From Tillandsia leiboldiana (lineage: Eukaryota; Streptophyta; Magnoliopsida; Poales; Bromeliaceae): a DNA stretch of 64,000 bases. The DNA lies in assembly GCA_029204045.2 (NCBI GenBank), contig CM055077.1:4145746-4209745 (forward strand), given 5' to 3'. This document shows positions 1-10,940 of the stretch, one piece after another. How positions within the stretch are numbered: position 1 is the first letter of the stretch; every line of letters begins with the position of its first letter. Below the pieces are notes generated by a model, which did not search any database, had not been told where the DNA came from, and saw only the letters and a list, made by a program, of their open reading frames with translations. The position numbers were made by a program, and so were the translations under genes.

Positions 1-226
1 CTTTTAACTTCATCTTTGAGTTGAATTAGAATGACACGTGACTCGAGCCCGACCCAATTAAAATGCAAACCGGCTCGGCAAGCGATGGTTGGGCTTGTTG
101 TGGTGAAGCCCATTAGGAAAACAGGAGACAATATTTTACAAGTGTTTTCTCGCTCAGCATAGCGGGATTTTCGGCCCAAGCACAAACTCAAATGAGCATC
201 GAACCCACTTCGATGGGCTGGCTCTA

Positions 227-464
227 CGACAAAACTATATTATAACGATAATTTTAAATATTTTTAAAATCTGAAAAAAATATCTCTAACAAAAATACCG
301 ACAGTTATATGTGCAGTCGCTATAGTGTATAGTGACATATTATTATAATATGTCCCAAAAATATATCCCTATAATTTAATTTTAGATATAGATGAAATAT
401 AGATAGCACACTTATACAGAAGTGTCACTAAAATGTGTCGTTATAATCTAATTTTATAATAGTG
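227..464. mobile_element. Degenerate CACTA-like MITE copy
   Basis: About 240 bp related to the better-preserved copies at 2197-2457, 2513-2766 and 28640-28893. Shared landmarks are a 'taccgaca' block, 'gtcgctatag', 'gtcccaaaaatat' and a terminal 'ctaattttataatagtg'. The left terminus is decayed. It is non-coding. Assignment rests on similarity among the four copies inside this window. Confidence 0.5.
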
Positions 465-465
465 T

Positions 466-1688
466 GGGCTTGGGCCCTGAGCCTTTGGACCTTTGCCAAT
501 AATCTCTTAAGTAAATTAATGTTTTTTTTTTTTTTTTTTTGGCTAAATTTGGAGGTTTTAAAAATGATTGCAATCTTGTTTCACAGCTCCAAATTTATTG
601 ACTAAACACTACTGTGACTGTAATATGTAAGTGATGCCGAAGTTTTATAATTGATTATGCAAGTAATGATTAAGATGTCACATTATTTTTATATCAGCGA
701 CACATTAATATTTAGTGAACTAAATTGACTTATGCAACTCAATTGTATAAATTAAAGTTGAAGTACCAAAATATCATGCGCCTCATAATTTGAGAATCAA
801 AAATATAATTGAGTTATTTTTTATAAATTTTTTTGCATAGGTTTCATATAACGATCCGGTCCACTAACAATAATAACTCGTTTGGCTCAAACCATAACAA
901 AAAATGTTTAAACCCATTTGTTATTACTAGTGTCTATTGTCTCTTATATATCCAATCACAATCACTAGCCGAAAGTGTGTGACGGTCTGGATTTAGATGA
1001 CAGGACTAGTGAGATAAGTTTCATATCGCTCGGCGATCTTGAGCTGTGCGTGTGATTGGGCAGATGAGGATGTCAAGCTTAAAACGAGAGAGTCTGTAAT
1101 GCCCCAATAATCTTACTTCGGATGGAAATAAAATTATGATTGGACATATAAAAAATAATAGATACTAATAATAATATTTGAACTTAAATATTTTAGACCG
1201 ATAATTTAAATATAATAAATTATTATTGTTAATGGATCGGATCGTTAGATTCCATCCAAAAATCCCGCTTAGGTACGCATGCACCTTTTCTCTTCTTCTT
1301 TTTTTCTTTATTTTTTTTTTATTTTTTATTTTTTATTTTTATTTTTATCATAAGGCTAGGGCCTTGAGTGCCTCACTAAAAGTTTACGGACTCATGACAC
1401 CTCAATAAGTATATAAATGACTACAAATTATAATTATTTTTATTAAGATTGAGAGCTTTGTGCAGCGTATTTTATTTTTATCGATATCAAGAATTTTGCC
1501 TCTAGCATCGTCACCGTCATGGATAAAAAAATAATAATAAGAAAGATGCATGGCAAACACAATATTAAAATATAAGCTATATATAAAATAAATAAAAAAA
1601 TTATTTTATCTCCTAACTAATTGTGGTTTTTTTTTTTAAGTAATGGTTATGTAAATTTTACTAACACAAAACTATACATGCAGACAGA

Positions 1689-1737
<49 letters not shown>

Positions 1738-2190
1738 TGGAGGGAATAGATATTATGCTACTGTTTCATTCAAATAGAAGTTGAACTCAGCAAGAAGAGG
1801 CAATCCCAAGACGAAAAGATTTTTAAAAAGATAAATTTGATAATTTAAATTTTATAGAAATATATATATCATTTGATATTTTTGTAAAAACACCATATAT
1901 ATGTAATTATCTCTTAAATATATTATGTTGATTTGCTCTAATTAATTAAGATATAGTTTTATTTTGTAATAGTTACTCCACGTCGCATTTGTATATGATC
2001 AATTTTATCGAACCATATAAATTATTAGTTAAGATTAACATGACACAGAATAATTTGGGATTAACACTTTTGATCATATAGCAAAAAAATATACAGTGTG
2101 CACTGATTGAAGAGAAAATAAAAAAGACAATGGAATAGTACACAAGATCAATTGAGGGAAAATGATTCAAAAGTAATTATGAACAATAAT
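466..2190. other. AT-rich intergenic DNA, no gene seen
   Basis: No credible coding region. There is a long poly-T run at about 1691-1736. It is followed by 'tatgctactgtttcattca', the reverse-complement form of a small dispersed repeat also seen near 7490, 30130 and 59950. A stretch around 960-1110 with 'tgtgtgacggtctgg' and 'tgtaatgcccc' looks like decayed repeat sequence but could not be classified. Confidence 0.5.
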
Positions 2191-2196
2191 CTTATA

Positions 2197-2457
2197 CACT
2201 ACAATAAAACTATGCTATAGTGATACTTTTAAGTGTTGCTAAATACTGAAAAAATTGATGCTGAAAAAAATACCGACACTTGTCATTAGTGTCGCTATAT
2301 GTGTCGTCGCTAGGGTGTATAGCGACACATTATTATTATAATGTGTCCCAAAAATGTGTCTCTATAATCTAATTTTGGATATAGATGGACTATAAATGGA
2401 ACACTTGCAAGAAAATATCACAAATATGTGTCCCTATAACCTAATTTTATTGTAGTG
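2197..2457. mobile_element. CACTA-like non-autonomous MITE
   Basis: Starts CACTACAATAAAAC and ends TTTTATTGTAGTG, giving matched termini of CACTA type over about 260 bp. There is no coding capacity. Internal landmarks are 'taccgacacttgtc', 'tagcgacacatt' and 'gtgtccctataac'. Flanking triplets (ata and tta) are not identical, so the 3-bp target duplication is not proven. The termini resemble those of the large CACTA element at 37944 only in the first 8 bases, so direct mobilisation by that element is an inference. Confidence 0.65.
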
Positions 2458-2512
2458 TTAGCATGAAAAATTATTTTCATACTTTTGTATGAACTAAAAA
2501 TATTTTATTAGA

Positions 2513-2766
2513 TTTTATCATTACAATAAAATTAGGTTATAGAGACATATTTTTGTAAGTGTTCTATTTATATTTCATTTATATTCAAAATTAAGTTATA
2601 ATAATACATTTTTGCGATACATTACAGTAATCTGACGCTATACACCATAACGACTGCACATATAGCGACACTAATAATAAGTGTCGGTATTTTTTTTCAA
2701 TAATTTTTTTTTAAAATTTTAGGAACACTTAAATGTATCGTTATATTATAATTTTATTATACTGTA
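2513..2766. mobile_element. Second CACTA-like MITE, inverted relative to its neighbour
   Basis: Same family as 2197-2457 in the opposite orientation, about 55 bp away. It begins 'cattacaataaaattagg' and ends 'ttttattatactgtaat', with 'tagcgacactaat' and 'aagtgtcggtatttt' inside. Its ends are more decayed, so it is probably the older insertion. Confidence 0.6.
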
Positions 2767-3381
2767 ATATTCTGTATAAAATACTTATTATTAAAAAGTG
2801 TTTATAAACCGGTTTAAGTAAAGATATGATTGGTGAATAAGCATACTGGATAAGAAGATAATAATAATAATAATAATAATGGTTAATTCTCTTTCACACA
2901 ATTCTCAAACAAAGCATTTCATTTATTATTATTATTATTATTTTTATTATCATTTTGACAAGTCAAAACAGTTGTTTTCATGAGTTCAAAAATGGTCCCA
3001 CAATGCATCACAATGTTTACTTAAATTCTCCACATTTTATATGATCACTGCACTCTTTGCAATTCTTTGAAAGCAAGAGATCCCGGCCTTGTTAGAGCAA
3101 ATGGAGATAAAATATGAGAAATAAAAATCGAAGAGAGAAAGAGAAAGAGAAAGAAAAAAAAAAAAATAGAGATAGAGATTTTGGTCGTTATGTTAGTTAA
3201 AAGATCAATCTCACATAGATTGTTTAAAAAAAGTTATGATGGTTTTTATAACTCTGTTTGTGTGTACAAAAAATATTTAATTAACTAAGAACGAGGATGG
3301 TTTAAAACTAAATTCGATATAATGTTACTTGCTAACTTGATTTGGTATAAGATGATTCAAGTACAACTCATACATCACTTT
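2767..3381. other. Intergenic simple-sequence DNA, no gene seen
   Basis: Contains (AAT)n near 2860-2880 and its complement (TTA)n near 2920-2945, which can pair as a hairpin. A GA-rich tract lies near 3130-3160. No coding region is supported. Confidence 0.5.
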
Positions 3382-3895
3382 TGCGACACCTCACTTTTTA
3401 GAAGGTCATCAACTATTTTAATGTTAGCATATTTAATTCTTTTATATTTTGGATCTAATAGCATCCAAAATATTATAACCGGATTAAAAGATTTAGTCTT
3501 ATTATACATTATATATATTACTATTCTAAAATCTAGAGGTATCACATTCCTTTTTTAAAAAATTATGATGTTTTTGTCAAGTTAAAATATATTCACAAAC
3601 ACCAGACCATGTGAGACTCGACTTGCTAGTTATAACTGATCTTGTGAAGAGTATAGTCATAGCGAATTTTATGAGGAACTGCACTCCACCCAGAACGGTT
3701 GTTATCCGCTATGATACCAATTGTGACACCCCACATTTGAGATGGTCACCCATTCTAAAACTACTAATCGAGTGCTAGCACACTTAATCTTCTTAACCTT
3801 TTGAGCTTATCCATTATCCAAAATATTATACTTAAGTTAAGAAATTTAGCACTATTATATATATATATATATATATATATACTAAGGGTGTAACA
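3382..3895 (-). mobile_element. TRIM: miniature LTR retrotransposon with TSD ACTTT
   Basis: Two direct repeats, 3382-3546 (TGCGACACCTC to GAGGTATCACA) and 3722-3895 (TGTGACACCCC to GGGTGTAACA), both have TG...CA ends. They surround about 175 bp. Read on the minus strand, the right LTR is followed after two bases by TGGTATCATAGC. This is one mismatch from the usual plant primer-binding site TGGTATCAGAGC (initiator tRNA-Met). A polypurine tract, AAAAAAGGAA, lies directly before the other LTR. The 5-bp ACTTT occurs on both sides (3377-3381 and 3896-3900), which is a perfect target-site duplication. There is no gag or pol. The LTRs are clearly diverged and the right one has gained a (TA)n tract, so the insertion is old. 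Confidence 0.85.
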
Positions 3896-4429
3896 ACTTT
3901 GTGATTCTTTTTTATCTTATCTCATAATACTTGAGGACTGTTTGCTTTTTTGAAAAAGTGTGAAAAAATATTTCAAATTTATTTTTTTATGAAAAACTAT
4001 TTTTTAGTTTTCTGCCCGTTTGATTTTAAGAAAAACAAATTCTTATTTATGAAAAACTAGCATTTTATTTGTTTTTCTAAAAAAAATTGAAAAATAAAAA
4101 TAATAGATTTTCATGAAATTAATATGAAGAAAGATGTTCAAAAATACTTATTATTCTTCAAACCATAGAGACGAAAAAATTGAAAAAAATAGTTTTTCAT
4201 AAAAAAAAATTTCTCTTTTTTTTTTTTTTTGACAAATCAAACAGTTCGTAACAAATCATCTGAAAAAAGATAAATTTTAAAATATGAAATATACGTGAGA
4301 GAGATAGAAAGTTACAACTTGAAAGTGGATTCTTTGCTCAAAATTTTCCAACACATTTGCTATAAAATTAGAAAATATTATAGGAGTAGAATACCTTACG
4401 GTTTTAGAATTCGAGACATATCTAATAGA
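3896..4429. other. AT-rich intergenic DNA, no gene seen
   Basis: Contains poly-A and poly-T tracts and the motif 'gaattcgagacatatctaat' near 4408, which recurs at about 7880. Nothing coding is recognisable. Confidence 0.45.
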
Positions 4430-5335
4430 ATTAATTGCATATAGGTTTCTAAAAACATATCGAATAATAAATATATCTCTATAAAATTTAATTTTTTATA
4501 TTTATTCCTTCAAAAATTTTAAGTCATTCATATCTATCATTCTGGTTTATTATCGTTTAGAAACACTTTATATTTTAACATAATAGAGACGAAATGACAT
4601 TTTTGCCCTTACAAATATATCTCTCCAAAAATAAAATTTTTATACTTGTTGCAAAAATATTCCTCTCCAAAAATCTCAATAGTCATGTCCTTCATCTATA
4701 AAAAAAATTAAATAAATAAATATAAATAAATGATGAGGCGCTCACTGTGTGTATTACTTGAATACAAATTAAATAAATAAATAGGTTTTAAATTTTATCA
4801 GATTATTAATTTTATTTAATTTTTTTTAGCAGAGGATAGATAGAGTGAGGAGGGGGAGAATATACTTGCGAGGCGAGTATGACGGCGTCGCGGCGGAGGA
4901 AGAGGGTGAAGTAGCTGCAGGTGATGCTGAAGCGCCTGGTGAGCCAGCGCGGGGGGACCACGAGCATCGACCCGCCGTCAGATTCGAACCGCGTGAGATG
5001 CGCCGCCACGGCCGGGAACGTCACCGTGTTGGAGGTCGCCTCGTCGTCCACGCTCGCCGTGTGCACCCGCGCGCAGCTCCCTGCCGCCTTTCACTCTTCG
5101 CCCGCCGCGGCGGAGAAGAGCGCCGCTACAAAGGATAAAAAAATAAATTTATTTTTTCACGTAACCAAAGTTAAGTATTTAATCTATGATTAACTAAACT
5201 TTTCTAGCATAGATAGACGGTAGGGATAGATATGAATATCGGTGAATTTTTGAATGAATAAATATAAAAAATTGAATTTTGTAGGAATATATTTGTTATT
5301 CAACCTGTTTTCGAGAACCCGTATACAATTAACCC
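4430..5335. mobile_element. Foldback unit carrying a GC-rich gene fragment (possible Pack-MULE)
   Basis: A GC-rich island (about 4835-5135) is abruptly set in AT-rich DNA. The flanks are similar in inverted orientation. The left arm at about 4435-4560 includes 'aataaatatatctctataa' and 'tatttattccttcaaaaat'. It matches the reverse complement of the right arm at about 5205-5335. The island's minus frame, 5066 down to 4812, has codon use like a monocot exon and reads about 65 plausible residues with ESDGGSMLVVPPRW, but the product was not recognised. Both ends run into stops, as expected for a captured fragment. A 9-bp target duplication was not found, so MULE membership is an inference. Confidence 0.45.
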
Positions 5336-6068
5336 TATCTCATAAGTATCAAAAATTAAATAAATTTTTATAAAATTTAAATGATCAGATTTATCTCTTT
5401 AATTTTTTTTTGGTTTGCAAATATATTCTCCAAAAATTTTGATTCATTTATAAATATTCTTACCGTTTAATTCACCATGAGATTTTGACGGTAGATATGT
5501 TAAAATAATTATTTTACCCTTCCAAATTTATTTTCATAAAAGTTATTTTTAAATTTTCTTTCTTTCTTTCTTCGCGTCTTCTCTATCTCATTTTTGCCGT
5601 CATAAGCCTCGTTAGAAGATAAGAAAGATGACCTAACTCGATATTAAAATACAAATTAAATATATATAAAAATTAAAAATATTATTTTACGAAAGATATA
5701 TTTGTAGACAAAAAAATATTTTGAAGAAATAAATTTGATAAAAATTTTATATAAATATATTTACTTGTTTGATACATTTACAAAAAAAAAATATTATATG
5801 CAACCATCCCAAATTAGAACTTAGATGTGCCCACCACGTTTAGGAGTACATTATGAGGCCTTAACTTGTAGTTTTATATAATTCCCTATTAATTATACAT
5901 CTAATAAGGAATTGCTTGTTTTGTTATACAACTTTCCCTTCATCAATTGATAGTTTGATACTCAAACCAGAAAAAGTAGGCAAACAACCCACATTTTTCC
6001 AAATTGAATTTATTATGTGTTAATTACCACTAATAATCCCATATATATTAGGTACAAAATGAAGTCTT
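5336..6068. other. AT-rich intergenic DNA, no gene seen
   Basis: A block at about 5395-5540 resembles, in direct orientation, the left flank of the preceding foldback unit (about 4490-4620), including 'tctccaaaaattttgattc' and a 'ttttaccctt' end. No coding region. Confidence 0.4.
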
Positions 6069-6069
6069 A

Positions 6070-6640
<571 letters not shown>

Positions 6641-6774
6641 TATATATATATATATAATGTAGAGGATAATTTATTTACCAGTTTAAGCAAGAGTTTAGTT
6701 CACGCCTCTTAATTTTTAACTGGATCAGTGACGTCATGCTATTCGCGTCTAGTGTGTATATATATATATATATA

Positions 6775-6940
6775 GCAACGCTACATGTACACCCCCAAAG
6801 GGGGTGTACATCTTACACCCACCCATCTAAGGGTGGGGGGGTCACTTCACAAATTGTGAAGTGACCCCTCACCACACCCCACCCATTGGATGGGTGGAGT
6901 GTGCGATGTACACCCCCAAATGGGATGTACAAGTAGCATT

Positions 6941-6944
<4 letters not shown>
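6775..6944. mobile_element. Hairpin MITE inside (TA)n, copy A
   Basis: Begins GCAACGCTACATGTACACCC and ends ATGTACAAGTAGCATTTTTC, forming imperfect terminal inverted repeats. The centre is the near-perfect palindrome 'cacttcacaaattgtgaagtg'. Each arm holds its own short inverted repeat (ACACCCCCAAAGGGGGTGT). (TA)n lies directly on both sides. Related copies are at 17963, 24434, 27921, 31018 and 31616. This pattern recalls the Micron elements of rice, which are known from (TA)n sites; homology to Micron is not claimed. Confidence 0.75.

Positions 6945-7018
<74 letters not shown>
6945..7018. repeat. (TA)n microsatellite
   Basis: Alternating TA array forming the right flank of the hairpin MITE at 6775-6944. 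Confidence 0.95.
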
Positions 7019-7021
<3 letters not shown>

Positions 7022-7411
7022 AATTGAATCTGTGTCATGTATTAATTACGACGTTTGTTTTAATATATGAATAACATGTGGTTATATTTGGTGTCGTCTT
7101 AATCGTAGTACATCACACGTCTGAATAAGATAAAACTATCATTTGCGTAAACAATATTTTTGCAGAATCGTATAAGCAGACGAAAGAGATATCGACGCAA
7201 ATCTTACAGGTGAATTTTTCCTGACCAAATCTGACCATTAATTCCATCACCAGTTGCTGATGATTTATGGATTTATGTGGAAGCACTTAATCCAAGTTAA
7301 GTCAGTACAGTAGCATGATTGAAACCCCCTTGACACATCAAGATATGTATACAAGTTACATTGACCAAAGTGGTTTTTTTTTGTTCAATGTGCACATCCT
7401 CTCTACAAGGT

Positions 7412-7540
7412 GGTTTTTTTTTTTTTTTTTTCTTTCTTTTTTTTGGTGTTGTCTCTTTCTTGTTGTCAAATTCATACTCGTAATGAATGAAACGGATAGC
7501 TCGCTATTTTTTTTCTCAAAAAAAAAAAAAAAAAAAATAC
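7412..7540. repeat. Small poly-T/poly-A bounded repeat (SINE-like?)
   Basis: A poly-T start, about 90 bp of unique sequence with 'atgaatgaaacggatagctc', and a poly-A end after 'tttctc'. Versions with the same core occur at about 30060-30197 (same orientation), 1737-1800 and 59937-60090 (opposite orientation). Boundaries are uncertain. Confidence 0.4.
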
Positions 7541-7679
7541 TCCTTGTATATTATTATTGGCCCACCATCACCATAGTATTCTACCATGTCTCTTTTGTTG
7601 GTGTCTTATATGCAATGCAATTTTATTTGTTAAAATTCTATGAAATTTATCTGAACAATAAATTATTTTGAGTGGATTA

Positions 7680-8690
7680 ATTATATTTTAAAATTTGCCT
7701 CCCATAGAATTTTAATTTTAGAAATATATTCATACACCACATCATTCGCAGCATCAAATTAATGGGATAAAATATATTTATAATAGTGAGTTAGGATTAC
7801 AAATTTATTAAGATTAGACATAATCTAAATTTAATTTAATAAAATAATCAAAATAAAATAGAATTAATAAACATTTGGAATTCGAGACATATCTAATAAT
7901 CTCTACATTGACTTGAATTTTCTATCGTTTCTATTAAAATTCCAAAAGCTTCTCAAGTGTTACTACACATGCAAACCAAATTTATGAAATTCTTAAATTT
8001 GGTCACCGAAAGAGACTTAATGAGTAAATCTGAGACTTAATGAGCAAATCCGTAGAGTTCTTTGAAGAGTCAATCTTCTTACTCTCCAGTTATATTTTTT
8101 TTACAATCTTTGCTGCATTAGAACGACAACTTTAGTTGTCCTAGAGCGAAACTGCTGAAACGATCAAATTTTTCGATTTTAAATTTCGTCGACATTTTAA
8201 ACACCAAAACAAATAATCCGGCTTTGATATCAATTTATTATGATAAAAACTGAAAAAATCTAATTCGTTGGGCACGAAAATACTAAAAGAGAATTGAGAT
8301 AAAGAGAAAAAAAAAAAAAAAACACACAATATTTACGTAGTTAGGTTACTGACTTATATCCATAGACGAAAATAGAGTATAATTTTTTATTATAATCAAA
8401 ATGATGTACAAAATATGTCTCTTTTATAAAATTATAATCCTAAAAATATACGCATACACCTCATTCGCCGCACTAAATTAATAAAAAAAATATACACATA
8501 CACCTTCCCATCTGCCGAATAAAAAATATATTTATAATCGTGGTTAAAGTTTAAAAAAACTAAAAATACAAATTCAGTAAAATTAAAATTAAACATAATA
8601 TAAATTTAACTTAATAAAATAATCAAAATAATACGGAATTAAAAAACCTTACGATTTCAAAATTTCAGGCATATCTAACATTACAAGAAT
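7680..8690 (-). mobile_element. Decayed LTR retrotransposon relic
   Basis: Two diverged direct repeats of about 230-280 bp (about 7690-7910 and 8405-8690) share 'cattcgc.gca..aaattaat', 'taataaaataatcaaaataa' and 'catatctaa'. Between them, at about 8218-8237, is 'ggctttgatatcaat'. On the minus strand this reads as a primer-binding site for initiator tRNA-Met with two mismatches. Nearby 'atttacgtagttaggtt' resembles a segment common in plant Copia LTRs. No gag or pol remains. Confidence 0.45.
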
Positions 8691-9337
8691 TGCATAAAAA
8701 CTACCAAAGAAAAAAGCACAATCAAATATTGAAGAAGTGATGATGACTAACTCAACTCAAACAATATAAAAAATTGAATAGTAAAATTAAAATTTTAAAA
8801 AATTAAATAATTGATTTAAAATAATTCATAGTTCAGATAAATTATATATATATATATATTTTTAGGCAATATTTTTTAAGCAATGTTCAAAATTTTTTAA
8901 AATTAAATTACTTGTCCTTCATAGATTTTCTAATATTTTTCCCTTTTGAGATATTTTGAAAATTCGAAGCCTTATGTTAGCCAAGTGAGAAAAATTTTGA
9001 AGAAAAATCTAGAATTTTTTTAAAATTTTTTTTGACAAAATATATTAAGTGTTTTTATGATGTAAAATCTCAAATTAAAATATAATCGAATTCAAAATTT
9101 CGAATATATCAATCATCAAGATTTTTATCCTTTAGAAAATATGGATCTGTTATTGAGTAGCGGAAAATCAAAGATGCAAAACTTGATGCTTAAGCAATAA
9201 TAAAAAAAATCTAAGTTACAAAACACACAAAGTCATTGTAGTATATATATATATTTGTAGGAGTATCCTCCCAGTCCCTCGGCAAACCCTTACACAGCTT
9301 TAAAGCCGCGTTTCATCGAAATTTCCGAAGAACCCCC
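8691..9337. other. AT-rich intergenic DNA, no gene seen
   Basis: No recognisable element. GC content rises sharply after about 9260 on entering the gene island. Confidence 0.5.
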
Positions 9338-9601
9338 TCACCTTTCCCTCGGTTGTAAAACCCACCCCTCGTCCCCGGCCCCATTGACAAGGAAAGCGCG
9401 TACCTTCTCTACGAGGTCTTCGTCGCCATTAATGGCGATGCGGTGGTTTCGGAAGCTCCAGGTTTCGAAGGAGGGACGCAGCGGGCCCAGGAGCTGGAAA
9501 CCGAGCTTCTTCTCCACCTTCTCGCCCTCGTGGAAGTGGACGTGCTTCAGCTTCCGCTTCTCCCTCGTCGACGACGTCCTCTTCCGCTTCCTCTCCGCCA
9601 T
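9338..9601 (-). CDS. Small basic protein, unrecognised (possibly first exon only)
   Basis: The minus-strand frame from ATG at 9601 encodes 87 residues with monocot-type GC-rich codons. It has a very basic N-terminus (MAERKRKR and KRKLKHVHFHEGEKVEKK) that looks like a nuclear targeting region. A more mixed part follows, with SFETWSFRNHRIAINGDEDL. Two good splice donors (GAGAAG/GTACGC at about 9407 and GAAAG/GTGAGG at about 9345) lie within the frame. The open frame to 9338 may therefore be exon 1 of a longer gene whose later exons were not found. Upstream in-frame Met codons exist, but the region becomes low-complexity. The start lies about 210 bp from the divergent gene at 9810, suggesting a shared promoter. 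No family is assigned. Confidence 0.4.
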   Translation of the reverse strand: MAERKRKRTSSTREKRKLKHVHFHEGEKVEKKLGFQLLGPLRPSFETWSFRNHRIAINGDEDLVEKVRAFLVNGAGDEGWVLQPRER

Positions 9602-9781
9602 CGAAGCCGTGGTCCTCGTCCTCGCCCTCTCCTGCTTCTTCCTCTGCTGCGGATGCCAATTTTGACGGTTTGGGTGCGCACTTGTCAATAAGAGTGGCAT
9701 TTTTGGGGGTATTTTGTTTTTGTCCTCATGCGGCGTGCTTTGGGATAATAAAAGGGGGAGGGGTTTTGTTGGTGGGGGGCG

Positions 9782-9800
9782 TGTGTGTGTGTGTGTGTGT
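9782..9800. repeat. (GT)n tract just upstream of a start codon
   Basis: Alternating GT ending 9 bp before the ATG at 9810. It is probably in the 5' leader of the dehydrogenase gene. Alternating purine-pyrimidine tracts can adopt Z-DNA. Confidence 0.8.
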
Positions 9801-9809
9801 GAAGGAGCA

Positions 9810-10808
9810 ATGGAGAAGGAGGAGGAAGGTGCGGCGGGCGTGGAGCGGGGGTACCCCGGCGAGATCCGGCCGGGAAAGACGCGGATCGGGTGGATCGGGG
9901 TCGGGGTCATGGGCGGCGCCATGGCCGCGCGCCTCCTCGCCGCGGGGTACGACCTCACCGTCTACGCCCGCACGCCGGCCAAGGCGGCGGGCCTCGCCGC
10001 CGCCGGCGCCCGCCTTGCCGCGTCCCCCGCCGGCGCCGCCGCCGCGAGCGACGTGGTGTTCACGATGGTCGGCCACCCCGCCGACGTGCGCGCGGCGGCG
10101 CTCGACCCAGCGTCAGGCGCGCTCGCGGCGCTCCCGCGCGGCGGCGTCCTCGTCGACTGCACCAGCAGCGACCCCGCGCTCGCGCGAACCGTCGCCGCCG
10201 CGGCGCGCGCGCGCGGGTGCTGGGCCGTGGACGCGCCCGTCTCCGGCGGCGACGTGGGCGCCCGGGAGGGGACCCTGGCGATCCTCGCGGGCGGGGACGA
10301 GCGCGTCGTCGCGTGGCTCGCGCCGCTCCTCGGCCACCTCGGGCGCGCGACGTGGATGGGCGCGCCCGGGACGGGCCAGAGCGCGAAGATCGCGAACCAG
10401 ATCGCGGTGGCCGGCGCGGCGGTGGGCGCGGCGGAGGCGGCTTCGTTCGCGCGCGCGGCTGGGCTCGACGCGGCGGCGTTCATGGACGCGGTGGGCGCCG
10501 GCGCGGCGGGGTCGAGGGTTGCGGAGATCTTCGGGCGGAGGATGGTGGAGAGGAACTTCGCCCCGGGTGGGTTCGCCGAGTACATGGTGAAGGATCTCGG
10601 GATGGGGTTGGGAAGAGTAGTCGAAGAAGCCGCGGAGGAGGAGGAGGAGGAGGAGGAAGAGGAGGTGGAGAAAGAGAAGGGCGCGGTGGTGGTGCTTCCC
10701 GGGGCAGCGCTTTTCCAGAAACTGTTTCTCGGAATGGTGGCGAACGGGGACGGGAAAATGGGGATGCAGGGGATCATCACTGTGATCGAGAGGATGAACG
10801 GGTTATAA
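9810..10808 (+). CDS. 3-hydroxyisobutyrate dehydrogenase-like protein (beta-hydroxyacid dehydrogenase)
   Basis: Intronless, 332 residues. It is an NAD(P)-dependent beta-hydroxyacid dehydrogenase, the family that oxidises 3-hydroxyisobutyrate in valine breakdown and includes plant glyoxylate reductases. The dinucleotide-binding loop GWIGVGVMG is at 27-35. The substrate motif DAPVSGGDVGA is at 141-151. The catalytic lysine is K193 in GQSAKIANQ with N197, and KDLGM is at 261-265. It most resembles the plant '3-hydroxyisobutyrate dehydrogenase-like 1' group, including VLVDCTSSDP and GAAGS. The acidic N-terminus MEKEEEG does not look like a mitochondrial presequence, so a cytosolic location is inferred. 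The ATG at 9810 is preferred over 9714 because the upstream frame runs through a GT repeat. An unusual run of about 18 mostly Glu residues (272-289) sits between KDLGMGLGRV and the C-terminal helices. The gene is very GC-rich, as many monocot genes are. Confidence 0.9.
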   Translation: MEKEEEGAAGVERGYPGEIRPGKTRIGWIGVGVMGGAMAARLLAAGYDLTVYARTPAKAAGLAAAGARLAASPAGAAAASDVVFTMVGHPADVRAAALDPASGALAALPRGGVLVDCTSSDPALARTVAAAARARGCWAVDAPVSGGDVGAREGTLAILAGGDERVVAWLAPLLGHLGRATWMGAPGTGQSAKIANQIAVAGAAVGAAEAASFARAAGLDAAAFMDAVGAGAAGSRVAEIFGRRMVERNFAPGGFAEYMVKDLGMGLGRVVEEAAEEEEEEEEEEVEKEKGAVVVLPGAALFQKLFLGMVANGDGKMGMQGIITVIERMNGL

Positions 10809-10940
10809 TTTCACGAGCGCAAGGTGTTTGTGGTTATGCCTCTGTGGCTATTTCTATGTAGTTTACTAGTTATTACTGCTACTGCTATATGTGTGTTTTC
10901 TCCTGCAGTTCTTGTGATCTTGGAATAAGGCTTTTGGTGG

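Noticed and set aside
7315..7671. 118-residue plus-strand frame with many Phe and Lys
   Set aside because: Runs of Phe and Lys come from the poly-T and poly-A tracts of the small repeat.
9890..10861. 323-residue Arg-rich frame and other long frames overlapping the dehydrogenase gene, including minus-strand 9962-10780
   Set aside because: GC-rich codons leave several frames open. Only the 9810-10808 frame has family motifs.
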